Origin: Haladaptatus sp. DJG-WS-42
GTDB lineage: Archaea > Halobacteriota > Halobacteria > Halobacteriales > Halococcaceae
Direction: 5' to 3'
Length of the DNA: 64,000 nt
Assembly: GCF_037198285.1 (NCBI RefSeq)
Contig: NZ_CP147243.1
Span: forward strand, 496,001 to 560,000
Shown: positions 7,703 to 16,941 of the stretch, one piece after another
Layout of the letters: the number at the start of each line of letters is the position of its first letter
Position numbering within the stretch: the stretch's first letter is position 1
Program-made: the position numbers and the translations under genes
Notes under the pieces: model-generated
Database searches by the model: none
Told to the model about the DNA's origin: nothing
What the model saw: only the letters and a program-made list of their open reading frames with translations

Positions 7703-8859
7703 GCCGTTTCTTCTGCCGCACAGTTGTTCGGTCCGAGTTCCAACTCCGTCGCTTCTTGGTCGTCGGAAATTGCTCGCATACCCGTGTTGATGGCGATAAC
7801 CGTCTCGTAGTTCGGCGGTTTTTCTGGCAAGGTTGCGGTGATTCGGTCGACAAACTCGGCTTCAGGGAGTGTGAGCAGGGACAGGTCGGTGCGCACGGTG
7901 TGGATGTCCGTGTAGATGGGGTTGCCCGGGGTGGCATTTGGCGACGAGCCGTCTGCGCTGATGGTGAAGTGACCGGGGAGGACGAGCACGTCGTCCGGTT
8001 CTGCGAGCAGCGTCCCGTGGAGCGACTGATACAGGAGTCGCGCACCGTCTGCGGCGTCTGCGTCGCCGAACTGGAGTTCGGTGCGGCCCACAGAGTTCGT
8101 AAACAGCGTATCGCCCGTACACACGGCCACGTCGTCTACGAGGTAGTTCACCATCTCTGAGGTGTGGCCAGGGACGGCGACGGCCTTTATCGCCACGTCG
8201 CCGACGGTGACGACGTCGTTGCGTCCGAGCGCGTCGTAGTCGTATGTCACGCCGCGGTCGGTCGCACGTTCGCCGAGATGGTAGGTCGCGCCCACGGCGT
8301 CTGCGAGTGCGCGGCCGCCGCTCAGGTGGTCTGCGTGGACGTGTGTGTCGAACACGTCCGTTATCTCGACGCCATGGCGCTCTGCGAGCGAGACGAACTC
8401 CGCGGTGTGACGGGTCGCATCTATGACCGCCGCCGTCCCCGTGTGTCGGGCGATGATGAGATAGGAAAGACAGCCCTTTGCCCGGCGTTGTACTTGAATG
8501 ACGGTCACTTTGTCAGAATCGGTCGGAATGGTGACGGTGTCGTACACCGCGCTCCACGCTTTCATGCCGCCTTCGACGAGCGACACGTTCGCGTAGCCGA
8601 GGGCGGAGAGTGCGTCTGCGAAGCGGTCAGAGGAGATTCCTTTCGCACAGATGGTGACGATGCGGTCGTCGGTGGTCACGCCGAGTTCGTCGAAAATCTC
8701 GTCTTTGGTCACCGGGTCACCTGGTTTGTACGGAAAGTTCTGGGCACCTTCAACGTGCCACGCCGCGAAATTATCCGGTGGGCGAGTGTCGATGAGGGCA
8801 AACGAAACGTCGTCGTCTACGAGCCGACGGAGGTCGTCTGCCGTGATGCGGGATACCAT
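7699..8859 (-). CDS. Rhodanese - metallo-beta-lactamase fusion (persulfide dioxygenase-like)
   Basis: 386 residues. The N-terminal rhodanese domain (1-115) has the active loop TICAKGISSDR with its Cys near residue 72. The MBL-fold domain (about 120-375) has the zinc/iron motif THVHADHLSGG, then AVPGHTSEM, the bridging Asp in CTGDTLF and the final His in LPGHF. ETHE1-type persulfide dioxygenases and rhodanese fusions oxidise glutathione or related persulfides; haloarchaea use gamma-glutamylcysteine instead of glutathione, so the thiol partner is open. The 3' end overlaps GINS by four bases; a cysteine-containing regulator is encoded divergently. Confidence 0.88.
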   Translation of the reverse strand: MVSRITADDLRRLVDDDVSFALIDTRPPDNFAAWHVEGAQNFPYKPGDPVTKDEIFDELGVTTDDRIVTICAKGISSDRFADALSALGYANVSLVEGGMKAWSAVYDTVTIPTDSDKVTVIQVQRRAKGCLSYLIIARHTGTAAVIDATRHTAEFVSLAERHGVEITDVFDTHVHADHLSGGRALADAVGATYHLGERATDRGVTYDYDALGRNDVVTVGDVAIKAVAVPGHTSEMVNYLVDDVAVCTGDTLFTNSVGRTELQFGDADAADGARLLYQSLHGTLLAEPDDVLVLPGHFTISADGSSPNATPGNPIYTDIHTVRTDLSLLTLPEAEFVDRITATLPEKPPNYETVIAINTGMRAISDDQEATELELGPNNCAAEETA

Positions 8860-9047
8860 ACTAGTCCAGACGGACAGGAAGTGGATTAACTATTGCCCGA
8901 CCAGCCGTGCGGCTTCGGCACACAATCGAAACGGTGGTTTCTGATTCGGACGCTGGGCGAGTGAGCGACGAGAGCGGCGCGAGACCGGAGGGAACCACCA
9001 GCATACGAACCATTATTGCTGTTCGACCGAGTAGGTACAGGTAACCG
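8860..9047. promoter_or_regulatory. Divergent regulatory region with a 7-base inverted repeat
   Basis: This 188-base spacer separates the persulfide-metabolism gene from its divergent HTH regulator. GGTGGTT at 8933-8939 is mirrored by AACCACC at 8993-8999, about half a hundred bases apart, flanking a purine-rich GAGCG-type stretch. The repeat could be an operator for the regulator or an RNA stem; no experiment or comparison supports either. Confidence 0.3.
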
Positions 9048-9443
9048 ATGGCCGACTCGATGGCAGAACTACTGCGCAAAGACATGGAGTGTGAGGGACT
9101 CCTCGAATGTTTCCACGGACTCCGTGAACTCGACCGGGACTGCTTCAGCGTGCTCGCACAGTCAGACGAAGCGTTGACGATCGACGAAATCGCGGACCAA
9201 GTCGGGCGAGAGCGCTCTACCGCCTACCGCGCCGTCCAGCGCCTCCTGCAAGCAGGCTTCATCCAGAAAGAACAGGTGAACTACGAACAGGGCGGCTACC
9301 ACCACGTCTACACCACCGCGGCCGCAGACGAGGTCGCAGACGAACTCCAGCGCCTCCTCAACGACTGGTACGCGAAGATGGGCACGCTCATCCAAGAGTT
9401 CCGGACGAAATACGACCGCGAACCGCTCGAAGTGACCGAATAG
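9048..9443 (+). CDS. TrmB-like winged-helix transcriptional regulator with three N-terminal cysteines
   Basis: 131 residues. A winged helix-turn-helix spans residues 42-95 (LTIDEIADQVGRERST, then YRAVQRLLQAGFI and the wing GGYHHVYTT), followed by a helical C-terminal arm that could dimerise. Cys15, Cys21 and Cys32 lie just before the DNA-binding domain, an arrangement able to sense thiols, persulfides or metals. It is divergent from the rhodanese-MBL gene, so it probably controls that gene. The family is predicted from fold pattern only; a PadR- or ArsR-like assignment cannot be excluded. Confidence 0.8.
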   Translation: MADSMAELLRKDMECEGLLECFHGLRELDRDCFSVLAQSDEALTIDEIADQVGRERSTAYRAVQRLLQAGFIQKEQVNYEQGGYHHVYTTAAADEVADELQRLLNDWYAKMGTLIQEFRTKYDREPLEVTE

Positions 9444-9548
9444 CGGCTTTTGCTGCGGGTTTTAGTGCGTCGTGAGCGACGGCTGGAGCTGTTGAAACGT
9501 CAAAAAAACCAGCTTTCGAAAGCCTTCGGGCGCGCACCCAAGCCGGTG

Positions 9549-11816
9549 TTATTGGAAGGTGCGGCCGAACTCGCGCTCTTCGGTCTCCGGTTCGCGCTGC
9601 TGGAAGCGCTGTTCGATTTCGTCGTAGCGACGCTTCGTTTCCTCGGTGACCGATGCCTGAACTTCCTTCATCGCCTTCTTGAAGTGCGCGCGGGTCACGC
9701 GAACGTTGTCAACGCCCGTAGCGATGTCTTCGGGCGAGACACTGCGGATGAACTCGCGGCTCGCGGCCATCGACGCTTCACGCACGAGCGCTTCTAAGTC
9801 GGCGCCGACGAAGCCCTCAGTATCTTTCGCGAGTTTATCGAGGTCAACGTCGTCTGCGATTGGCTTGTCCGTGGTGTGGACGTCCAAGATGGCGCGACGC
9901 GCGTCCTCGTCCGGGACGGGAACGTGGATGTGGCGGTCTAAACGACCCGGGCGCAACAGCGCAGCGTCGATGAGGTCTGGCCGGTTGGTCGTCGCAATGA
10001 CGACCACGTCTTCGAGTTCTTCTAACCCGTCGAGTTCGGTCAGGAGCTGTGAGACCATGCGTTCAGAGACGCCGGAGTCACCCATGCGCTGGCCGCGTTC
10101 TGAGGCGATGGAGTCGATTTCGTCGAAGAACACCACCGTCGGGGCGTTCTCGCGGGCTTTCGCGAACACTTCGCGGACACCTTTCTCCGACTCACCGACG
10201 AACTTGTTGAGCAGTTCGGGGCCTTTGATGGAGATGAAGTTCGACTCGGCCTCGTTTGCGACGGCCTTTGCGAGCAGCGTCTTCCCCGTGCCCGGTGGGC
10301 CGTAGAGCAGGACGCCCTTTGCGGCTTCCATGCCCATCGTCTCGAACACCTCGGGGTATTCGAGTGGCCACTGGATGGTCTCGCGGAGGCGCTCTTTCGT
10401 GTCTTCTAAGCCACCGACGTTCTCCCACGACACGTCCGGCGCTTCGACGAACACCTCACGGAGCGCGGAGGGCGAGATGCCCTTCAGCGCCTCTTTGAAG
10501 TCGGTTTCCGTGACCTGAATCGACTCAAGGACGTCCGCGTCGATCTCGTCGGCTTCGAGGTCGAGGTCGGGACGGATGCGCCGCAGTGCGTTCATCGCGG
10601 ACTCGCGGGCGAGCGACTCTAAGTCGGCGCCGACGAAGCCGTGGGTGTTCGCGGCGTACATCTCAAGGTCGATTCCCTCAGCCAATGGCATCCCGCGGGT
10701 GTGCACCTGCAGAATCTCTTTGCGACCCTGTTTGTCCGGGACCCCGATTTCGATTTCGCGGTCGAACCGTCCGCCGCGGCGCAGTGCCGGGTCGATGGCG
10801 TTGATACGGTTGGTCGCGCCGATGACCGTCACCTGCCCGCGCTCGTTCAGCCCGTCCATGAGCGAGAGGAGTTGGGCGACGACGCGGCGTTCTACGTCAC
10901 CGGAGGTCTCCCCGCGCTTTGGCGCGATGGAGTCGAGTTCGTCGATAAAGACGATGGCCGGTGCGCCCTCTTCTGCGCGTTCGAACACCTCACGGAGTTG
11001 TTCTTCGGACTCTCCGTAGTACTTCGACATGATTTCGGGACCCGAGATGGTCTCGAAGGTGGCGTCGATTTCGTTCGCCACGGCCTTTGCGATGAGCGTC
11101 TTCCCCGTGCCCGGTGGGCCGTGGAGGAGCACGCCTTTTGGCGGTTCGATGCCGAGTTGCTGGAACAGCTCGGGGTGGCGCATCGGCAGTTCAATCATCT
11201 CGCGGACCTGCTCTAACTCCTTGTCGAGGCCGCCGATGTCCTCGTAGGTGATAGAGGGGCCGCCAAGCGGACTGGTTCGTTCCGTGCCGCGAATCTGCTC
11301 TGCTGGCTTCTCGCTAATCTCGATTTCCGTCGAGTCGGTGACGACGACCGTACCAGACGGCGTGACGCCCGCGATACGAAGCGGAATCTTCTGATTCGAC
11401 ATGCTCGTCATCGGGCCAAAGCCGAGCGAGAACGGCACCGTCTGGCCTTTGGTGATGGCTTGTCCGGCGAGCTTATCGCGGATGTACGGGCCGATGTTTC
11501 CGCGGATACGGAGATTCTGTGGCAGGGCCACCGTCACCTTCGTTGCGGGTTTCACGTCGGCTTTCTCGACGGTCACGCGGTCGTCGATGCCGACGTCTGC
11601 TTCCTGGCGGAGGCGGCCGTCGATGCGAATGATGCTTCGCCCTTCGTCCTCGGGGTAGCCGGGCCAGACCCGGGCGACGGCGCGCCCACTGTCTTTCCCT
11701 TCGATAACGATGTAATCGCCGTTTTCGAGGTCGAGTTCGGCCATTGCTGCGCGGTCTACGGCGGCCAATCCACGACCGGCGTCTTTCTGTTTTAGGGGTT
11801 TGACGGTGAGCTTCAT
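9549..11816 (-). CDS. cdc48: Cdc48/VCP-type AAA+ ATPase
   Basis: 755 residues, with an N-terminal double-psi barrel substrate/cofactor domain (1-180) and two AAA modules. Walker A motifs are [14 protein letters not shown] (about residue 234) and [14 protein letters not shown] (about 508); Walker B motifs are VFIDELDS and VFFDEIDS, with second-region-of-homology arginines in [11 protein letters not shown] and [11 protein letters not shown]. It unfolds proteins for degradation, working with the proteasome in archaea. The start overlaps the stop of the upstream Hsp20-like gene (11813-11816), implying coupling. Length is typical. Confidence 0.97.
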   Translation of the reverse strand: MKLTVKPLKQKDAGRGLAAVDRAAMAELDLENGDYIVIEGKDSGRAVARVWPGYPEDEGRSIIRIDGRLRQEADVGIDDRVTVEKADVKPATKVTVALPQNLRIRGNIGPYIRDKLAGQAITKGQTVPFSLGFGPMTSMSNQKIPLRIAGVTPSGTVVVTDSTEIEISEKPAEQIRGTERTSPLGGPSITYEDIGGLDKELEQVREMIELPMRHPELFQQLGIEPPKGVLLHGPPGTGKTLIAKAVANEIDATFETISGPEIMSKYYGESEEQLREVFERAEEGAPAIVFIDELDSIAPKRGETSGDVERRVVAQLLSLMDGLNERGQVTVIGATNRINAIDPALRRGGRFDREIEIGVPDKQGRKEILQVHTRGMPLAEGIDLEMYAANTHGFVGADLESLARESAMNALRRIRPDLDLEADEIDADVLESIQVTETDFKEALKGISPSALREVFVEAPDVSWENVGGLEDTKERLRETIQWPLEYPEVFETMGMEAAKGVLLYGPPGTGKTLLAKAVANEAESNFISIKGPELLNKFVGESEKGVREVFAKARENAPTVVFFDEIDSIASERGQRMGDSGVSERMVSQLLTELDGLEELEDVVVIATTNRPDLIDAALLRPGRLDRHIHVPVPDEDARRAILDVHTTDKPIADDVDLDKLAKDTEGFVGADLEALVREASMAASREFIRSVSPEDIATGVDNVRVTRAHFKKAMKEVQASVTEETKRRYDEIEQRFQQREPETEEREFGRTFQ

Positions 11817-12058
11817 CGGTCTACCTCGATAGTAAGGATGCCATTTTTGATAAACGCTCTTGCCCCGCCCTCCGTGGGTATCTCGATTTCGAGCTGCTCG
11901 TCGTCATCCCAGACAACGATTGCGGTGTGGTCGAGGACATCGACCGAGGCACCACCACGCATGCCGAGGTCGGCCGCAAAGACCGTCGTGTCGGCGTAGT
12001 CGTAGCGGGTAAACTGCCCCTCATCGCCGCCCGGACTGTCTTGTAGCGTGATTTTCAT
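11813..12058 (-). CDS. Small Hsp20/alpha-crystallin-like protein coupled to cdc48
   Basis: 81 residues from ATG 12056-12058. The C-terminal half has the beta-sandwich pattern of small heat-shock proteins: alternating strands [16 protein letters not shown] and a final [14 protein letters not shown] that corresponds to the KNGVLTV motif of Hsp20 proteins. The N-terminal extension and the C-terminal I-x-I tail usual for oligomerisation are missing, so it may be a minimal domain acting as a client or cofactor adaptor. It is the first gene of the cdc48 operon, with a four-base overlap. Family assignment is moderate. Confidence 0.7.
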   Translation of the reverse strand: MKITLQDSPGGDEGQFTRYDYADTTVFAADLGMRGGASVDVLDHTAIVVWDDDEQLEIEIPTEGGARAFIKNGILTIEVDR

Positions 12059-12081
12059 ACTAACCTATAGTTAGTTATCTC

Positions 12082-12090
12082 TATATTTAA
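12082..12090 (-). promoter_or_regulatory. TATA box of the Hsp20-like/cdc48 operon
   Basis: Read on the minus strand the element is TTAAATATA, ending 24 bases before the ATG, the distance expected for a leaderless haloarchaeal message. Between box and start lies an imperfect palindrome (CTAAC-CTATA-GTTAG, about 12059-12074) that could be an operator overlapping the transcription start. Confidence 0.6.
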
Positions 12091-12192
12091 CTGTTTCGCT
12101 GAGAACCGTTGTACAGCGCAGGGAATCGATTGTGCGGTAGTATTGCGGTTCAGTGTTCTAAACTTATCCGTCGCGCCTGTGTCGTCTCACAT

Positions 12193-12963
12193 ATGCACAC
12201 CGTAACGCACCACGGACGGGAGACAGCGTATCGGCGCACTGACTTCGGCGACGACGGCCCCCCAATCTGCTACGTCCACGGCAGTGGCGGCACCCACCGG
12301 GTCTGGGCGGGCATCTACGGACGCCGCTCGAACGCCCGTCCGGCAGTCGCCCTCGACCTGAGCGGCCACGGTGACTCCGACGATTTCGACGCCGAACCCG
12401 GCTTTGCAACACTTTCTGCGTACGCAGACGACGTGCTCGCCGTCTGTGAAGAGACCGGCGCAACCGTCCTCGTCGGCAACTCACTCGGCGGCGCAGTCAT
12501 CATCCACCTGCTGGTCGAACGCGGCTTCGAACCGGAGGCCGTCGTCCTCGCGGGCTCGGGCGCGAAACTCGCCGTGCTCGATGACCTCCTCAATCTCTTC
12601 GAGACGGACTTCGAGCGCGCCGTCTCGTTTCTCCACGGCGAGGACATGCTGTTTCACGACACCACGACGAGCGTCACCGACCACTCGAAGGCCACGATGA
12701 ACGCGGTGGGAAAAGCCGTCACGACGAGGGATTTCCGCACCTGCCACACGTTCGACGAACGAGACGCGCTTGGAACTATCGAGACGAGAACCCTCGCGCT
12801 CGTCGGTGAGTACGACCGACTCACACCAGTTTCGTATCACGAATATTTGGTCGAGAACATGCAGAATGCGACACTCGCCATGATAGAAAACGCCGCCCAC
12901 CTCGCAATGATAGAACAACCAGACGCCTTCGCCACCGCAATCGAGCGCTTTCTCGCTCAGTAG
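12193..12963 (+). CDS. Alpha/beta-fold hydrolase
   Basis: 256 residues from ATG 12193; the longer frame from 12109 was rejected because it lacks family similarity. The oxyanion segment is CYVHGSGGTHRVW, the nucleophile elbow is GNSLGGAV (Ser near residue 97), the acid is the Asp in VGEYDRLTP and the base is the His in ENAAHLAMIEQP. The cap region is about 70 residues. This is a complete triad of the esterase/haloperoxidase-like group; the substrate is not predictable. The gene ends with a seven-base overlap into the convergent panB. Confidence 0.9.
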   Translation: MHTVTHHGRETAYRRTDFGDDGPPICYVHGSGGTHRVWAGIYGRRSNARPAVALDLSGHGDSDDFDAEPGFATLSAYADDVLAVCEETGATVLVGNSLGGAVIIHLLVERGFEPEAVVLAGSGAKLAVLDDLLNLFETDFERAVSFLHGEDMLFHDTTTSVTDHSKATMNAVGKAVTTRDFRTCHTFDERDALGTIETRTLALVGEYDRLTPVSYHEYLVENMQNATLAMIENAAHLAMIEQPDAFATAIERFLAQ

Positions 12964-13772
12964 AGGTTGTCGAGGTCTTTCTCGACGTGGCTGTGTTCGG
13001 GGCCGGGGAAGCTCCCGTCGCGCACCTCGTCTGCGTACGCAGTAATCGCCTTTTCCATCTCCGCGCGCACGTTACCGAACTGTTTTGCGAACGGTGGTTG
13101 CCAGTCGCTCGTGCCGACGACATCATCAACGACGAGCACCTGTCCGTCCGTGTCCGGGCCAGCACCGATGCCGATGGTCGGAATCGCTAACGTTTCAGTC
13201 ACCTGCGCGGCGAGGTTCGCAGGGACGTGTTCGAGCACAAGCGAGAACGCACCCGCATCCTCGTGCTGTTTGGCGAGTTCGAGAATTTCCGTGGCCGAGT
13301 CCCGCGTCGTGCCTTGGCGGGTGTAGCCGCCGAGTTGGTTCACCTGCTGGGGCGTCAACCCGAGGTGTGCCATGACCGGAATCCCGAGTTGCGTGAGTTT
13401 GCGCGTCAGTTCGACAGTGTGTGGCCCGCTCTCGATTTTGACGGCTTTCGCCCCCGCTTCCTTGAGCATGCGCCCGGCGTTTTTGATGCTCTCTGCGTCA
13501 TCTACGCCAAAGCTGAGAAACGGCATGTCCGCCACAACGAGAGCGTTTTCGGTCGCACGGGCGACGGCGGCCGTGTGGCGCACCGTATCGTCAACCGTCA
13601 CGGGGAGCGTCGAGTCGTAGCCGAGCGAGGTGTTCCCGAGGCTGTCACCGACGAGCAGAATATCGAGGCCCTGTGCATCGGCAATCGCGGCGGTCGGCGC
13701 ATCGTAGGCCGTCATCATCACAATCCGCGTCTCGCCCGCCATATTGCGGATGTCCTTGACTGTCGTGGGCAT
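12957..13772 (-). CDS. panB: 3-methyl-2-oxobutanoate hydroxymethyltransferase PanB
   Basis: 271 residues. PanB makes ketopantoate from 2-oxoisovalerate and methylenetetrahydrofolate (tetrahydromethanopterin-type donor possible in archaea), leading to pantothenate and CoA. Visible motifs are MMTAYDAPTAA, VGDSLGNTSLG with the Mg-binding Asp, ADMPFLSFG, KIESG with the substrate Lys, MAHLGLTPQ and IGIGAGPDTDGQVLV. The fold is a (beta/alpha)8 barrel of usual length. Neighbouring genes do not form an obvious CoA operon. Confidence 0.96.
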   Translation of the reverse strand: MPTTVKDIRNMAGETRIVMMTAYDAPTAAIADAQGLDILLVGDSLGNTSLGYDSTLPVTVDDTVRHTAAVARATENALVVADMPFLSFGVDDAESIKNAGRMLKEAGAKAVKIESGPHTVELTRKLTQLGIPVMAHLGLTPQQVNQLGGYTRQGTTRDSATEILELAKQHEDAGAFSLVLEHVPANLAAQVTETLAIPTIGIGAGPDTDGQVLVVDDVVGTSDWQPPFAKQFGNVRAEMEKAITAYADEVRDGSFPGPEHSHVEKDLDNLY

Positions 13773-13872
13773 ATGACAGCAGTGGTCGGGGTGGGATTAA
13801 ACGTATTCGGTCACCCGCACGCAGTGGCGCAAAACGGCAACCATTAACCACCCGCCACCGCAACGAGAACCT

Positions 13873-14109
13873 GTGCCAGCACGCGTCGAGACGACCGAGG
13901 TCGAGGGAATTGACTACACGTGGGTGATGCAGGTCACGTTCGTCCTCACCATCGCCATCGGCGCGCCCGTCGTCACGCTGCTTTCGATTCCCTACACCCT
14001 TCCAACGTGGGGGGCGCGCGCGTCGTTTGCGATTCGCGTCGGCGCAATCATCTGGTTGCTGACGGCGCTTTCAGTCTACACCTACGCGCGGCGCAACGTT
14101 TCGACGTAG
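13873..14109 (+). CDS. Small two-helix membrane protein (DUF5822-like)
   Basis: 78 residues from GTG 13873. Two hydrophobic segments (about 17-40 and 52-70) frame a short loop, with the pattern DYTWVMQVTF at the start of the first helix and YARR at the end. The pattern resembles haloarchaeal DUF5822 proteins; function is unknown. Its 3' end overlaps the convergent HAD gene by 28 bases, more than elsewhere in the window. Confidence 0.65.
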   Translation: MPARVETTEVEGIDYTWVMQVTFVLTIAIGAPVVTLLSIPYTLPTWGARASFAIRVGAIIWLLTALSVYTYARRNVST

Positions 14110-14630
14110 ACGAACCTCGTCCCCGCTCGTGTCGCGGTCTCTGCGTCACTTTTCGAGTCCCCGATGAACACCGTCTCAGCCGGGTCCGCGTCGAGGTCCT
14201 CGATGACGGCCAGCAACGGTTCTGGGTGGGGCTTCTGTTCGGGGAGCGAATCGCGCCCGACCATCGCAGAAATACGCTCTGAGAGCCCGTGGGTTTCGAG
14301 GGCGATGTGTACCGCAGACGCGCAGTTGAGCGAGCACACCCCAACCGGGATGTTCGCTGGAATTGCGTCGGCCAGAAACAGCCGCGTCGAGTTGCGTGCG
14401 CCGGTCCGTTCGTGGTCTGCGATAATCGACTCGACGAGCGCGCCGTTGTCGGTTTCTTTGCCAAGCGAGAGCAGCCCCCAGAGGTCTTCACCGTCCGTTT
14501 CAACCCCGCGACTTTCGAGGGCTGCGGTGACGTTTTCTCTGACCGCGTTCCAATCGACGTCGAGCCGGACGAGCGTGCCGTCTAAATCATAAACAATCGC
14601 GTTTGCCGACGCGAGCGTGGAGGGGGACAT
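14082..14630 (-). CDS. HAD-family hydrolase (phosphoglycolate phosphatase-like)
   Basis: 182 residues from ATG 14628-14630 (MSPSTLAS). Motif I is IVYDLDGTLVRLDVDW, motif II a Ser in GVCSLNCAS, motif III the Lys in LPEQKPHPEP and motif IV FIGDSKSDAETA. The cap is short, about 60 residues, with a Glu-rich helix. It is a soluble phosphatase of unknown substrate. The upstream 136-residue gene ends 37 bases away on the same strand and may be cotranscribed. Confidence 0.9.
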   Translation of the reverse strand: MSPSTLASANAIVYDLDGTLVRLDVDWNAVRENVTAALESRGVETDGEDLWGLLSLGKETDNGALVESIIADHERTGARNSTRLFLADAIPANIPVGVCSLNCASAVHIALETHGLSERISAMVGRDSLPEQKPHPEPLLAVIEDLDADPAETVFIGDSKSDAETATRAGTRFVYVETLRRA

Positions 14631-14667
14631 AGAGAGTGTCTGACTGCCGAATAAAAATGGCTTCTGG

Positions 14668-15078
14668 CTACTGGTTTTTGACTGCCGCCTCGACGCTGGT
14701 GACGACACCAGTCACCGCACTCCCCGGGGCCAACCCAATGAACAACCCGTCATCACCGGACAGGAGTCGAATCGCAATCATGTTCCCCATGTAGGTGACG
14801 AAGGCTCGAACACCGGCTGGGTCTACGAACAGGTCTTTGAACAGCTCGCGCTCGGTGAAATCTAAGTGAACGTACGAATGGATGGTGTCAAAATGAGCCG
14901 TCATCTGCTCGCGGTCCTGATAGAGGGTATCGACAACGTCTGAGACGTACAGAATATTGAACGCCTCTGTGTTGTACTCGACGCCGATGAGTACCTCTGC
15001 ATCGGAAATCGAAGCCGCCGCTTCGAGTGCGGCCTCGGCGTCGAAATCAACGACGGTAGTTGTGCCCGTGAAGTTCAT
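14668..15078 (-). CDS. Conserved haloarchaeal protein of unknown function
   Basis: 136 residues, acidic and without membrane segments or signal peptide. The C-terminal half has a hydrophobic core (YMGNMIAIRLLSGDDGLFIGL) and the N-terminal half a mixed alpha/beta pattern, suggesting a small globular domain possibly of roadblock or sensor type. A short sequence AEVLIGVEYN precedes a helix rich in Asp. No catalytic motif is recognised. ATG 15076-15078 is the only sensible start. Confidence 0.7.
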   Translation of the reverse strand: MNFTGTTTVVDFDAEAALEAAASISDAEVLIGVEYNTEAFNILYVSDVVDTLYQDREQMTAHFDTIHSYVHLDFTERELFKDLFVDPAGVRAFVTYMGNMIAIRLLSGDDGLFIGLAPGSAVTGVVTSVEAAVKNQ

Positions 15079-15150
15079 TCAAACCCCTTCACAGCTATCC
15101 GATAAAAGGGTACTGTCAGTGCACGCAGTCAGGAAACGGACGCCGCTCCG

Positions 15151-16284
15151 CTACCCGAGTAAGTTGCGCGCGATGACCATCTTCTGGATCTCGGAGGTGC
15201 CCTCGTAGATGGTTGTAATCTTCGCATCGCGGTACATCCGTTCGACCGGGAAGTCCGTGGTGTAGCCGTAGCCGCCGTGAATCTGGACGGCCTGATTTGC
15301 GACCTGTACAGCGTTTTCGCTCGCGAAGTACTTGGCGATACTCGCGGCCATCTGGACGTCTTCACCGGCGTCGTCGCGGCGGGCGGCGTCGCGGGCGAGC
15401 AGGCGTGCAGCCTGCACTTTTGTCTGCATATCGGCGAGTTTGTGTTGGATGGTCTGAATCTCGGCGATTGGCTCGCCAAACTGCTCGCGCTCTTGGGCGT
15501 AAGAAAGCGCTTCATCAAGGGCTGACTGGCCCACACCGACTGCCTGTGAGGCGATGGCGATGCGCCCGCCGTTTAAAATAGAGAATGCCGCAGAGAGCCC
15601 TTTCCCAACCTCAGTCAAGCGGTTCTCTGCAGGGATGTGCACGTCATCGAAGATGAGCCCCGTCGTGTCGCTCGCTCTGAGACCGAGTTTGTCCTCTTTC
15701 TTGCCGACTTCGACGCCCGGCGTGTCCTTCGGGACGAGGAACTGGGTGACCGTCCGCGGGTCTTCGCGGTCGGTCTTTGCGAACACGACGGCCACGTCAG
15801 AGCGCTGGCCGTTCGTGATCCACTGCTTTTTCCCGTTGAGTACGTACTCGTCGCCAACACGCTTCGCTTCGGTTTCCATCTGCGCGGGGTTCGAGCCTGC
15901 GCCCGGCTCTGAGAGACAGAACGCGCCAATCGACTCGCCGCTTGCGAGGCGGGGGAGCCAGTGCTCGCGGTGTGCGTCGCTTCCGAACTCGTCGATACAG
16001 GCGTTTACGAGGTACTGGACGGACATCGCCGTCGCCGCCGCGAGCATGCCGTAGGCGACTTCCTCGTTTACGATGCTGTAGGTCATCCGGTCGCCACCAA
16101 AGCCGCCATACTCCTCAGGAATGTTGAGGCCGAGTAAATCGAGGTCAGCAAGGCCCTGCCAGACCTCCTCTGGGAACACCTGTTCTCGGTCTGCTTGCTC
16201 GGCCGTCGGTCGAATCTCGTTTATCGAAAATTCGCGCACCGCCTCTTTGATGGCCTGTTGTTCGGGCGTGAGTTCCATACCCAC
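15151..16284 (-). CDS. Acyl-CoA dehydrogenase
   Basis: 377 residues, the usual length of the FAD-dependent family. Signature 1 appears as AFCLSEPGAGSNP and signature 2 as QIHGGYGYTTDFPVERMYRDAKI, and the catalytic Glu is in the C-terminal IYEGTSEIQ segment. The protein oxidises an acyl-CoA to the enoyl form, passing electrons to ETF. Together with the thiolase and propionyl-CoA carboxylase genes elsewhere in the window it suggests fatty-acid or branched-chain degradation; chain-length preference cannot be read. Confidence 0.95.
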   Translation of the reverse strand: MGMELTPEQQAIKEAVREFSINEIRPTAEQADREQVFPEEVWQGLADLDLLGLNIPEEYGGFGGDRMTYSIVNEEVAYGMLAAATAMSVQYLVNACIDEFGSDAHREHWLPRLASGESIGAFCLSEPGAGSNPAQMETEAKRVGDEYVLNGKKQWITNGQRSDVAVVFAKTDREDPRTVTQFLVPKDTPGVEVGKKEDKLGLRASDTTGLIFDDVHIPAENRLTEVGKGLSAAFSILNGGRIAIASQAVGVGQSALDEALSYAQEREQFGEPIAEIQTIQHKLADMQTKVQAARLLARDAARRDDAGEDVQMAASIAKYFASENAVQVANQAVQIHGGYGYTTDFPVERMYRDAKITTIYEGTSEIQKMVIARNLLG

Positions 16285-16319
16285 AATCTAGAGGGCGGGT
16301 CGAAAAACTTGCCCCTTTT

Positions 16320-16829
16320 TCACTCGGCGAGGGTGAGGTCGAAATGCGCTTCTAAGGCTTCGATGACCGAGCCACCGACGCCTGCGCTCGTCGCCCGTCC
16401 CTGTTCGACGGCGAGCAGGTCGTCTTCTGCGAGGTCTAAGTCAGCGGCGAGGTCTTCGACCGTCAAGCCAGCGTCTTGGCGCGCTTCGGTGACGAGGTCT
16501 GCGTAGCCTTTCACGAGATACGGAAGCGGGTCGTCGTCGTAGTGAGTGCCCTCTTTCTCCCAGCGGGTGGGGTCGCCTTTGCGCGCGTCCGCCATCCGCG
16601 CAACGTTTCTCGCCGCCCGCTTTTTCCGGCTCTCGCGGCGTTCTTCTGGTTCGTTCATCCGCTCTTTGCGTTCGCGTTTCGAATCGCCGTGGGGCGCACA
16701 GTCACGGCAGACGAGCAACTCGGCTCCGGCTATCGATTCCGTCCGGAGGTCGCCGGTGGTTTTGCCACAGAGCTCACACGAGTCGCCACCGCCGCCACCG
16801 AGGCTACCGCCGGTCGAGTACTTGGCCAT
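16320..16829 (-). CDS. Archaeal multiprotein-bridging-factor-like protein (aMBF1)
   Basis: 169 residues from ATG 16827-16829 (MAKYSTGG); the in-frame extension to 17006 was rejected. The N-terminal zinc ribbon has CELCGKTTGD and LVCRDC, a basic linker (RKKRAARNVARMAD) follows, and the C-terminal XRE-type helix-turn-helix includes ARQDAGLTVEDLAADLDLAEDDLLAVEQG. This architecture is that of archaeal MBF1, which associates with ribosomes and transcription machinery. A TTTAAA-like element lies about 25 bases upstream (16850-16857). The gene is divergent from the lipoprotein cluster. Confidence 0.93.
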   Translation of the reverse strand: MAKYSTGGSLGGGGGDSCELCGKTTGDLRTESIAGAELLVCRDCAPHGDSKRERKERMNEPEERRESRKKRAARNVARMADARKGDPTRWEKEGTHYDDDPLPYLVKGYADLVTEARQDAGLTVEDLAADLDLAEDDLLAVEQGRATSAGVGGSVIEALEAHFDLTLAE

Positions 16830-16941
16830 GGTCGATTTTAGGGGAATTGACCGTTTAAAACGTGCGCTTCCCTCAGTTTTCTGCGAAGCGTTCGACAATC
16901 CAACCAGAACACCTATACAGGGTTGTGACACGTACAATCGC

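Noticed and set aside
8861-9085. 74-residue minus-strand frame in the divergent promoter region
   Set aside because: It overlaps the start of the regulator gene and has no family character; the region is better explained as regulatory.
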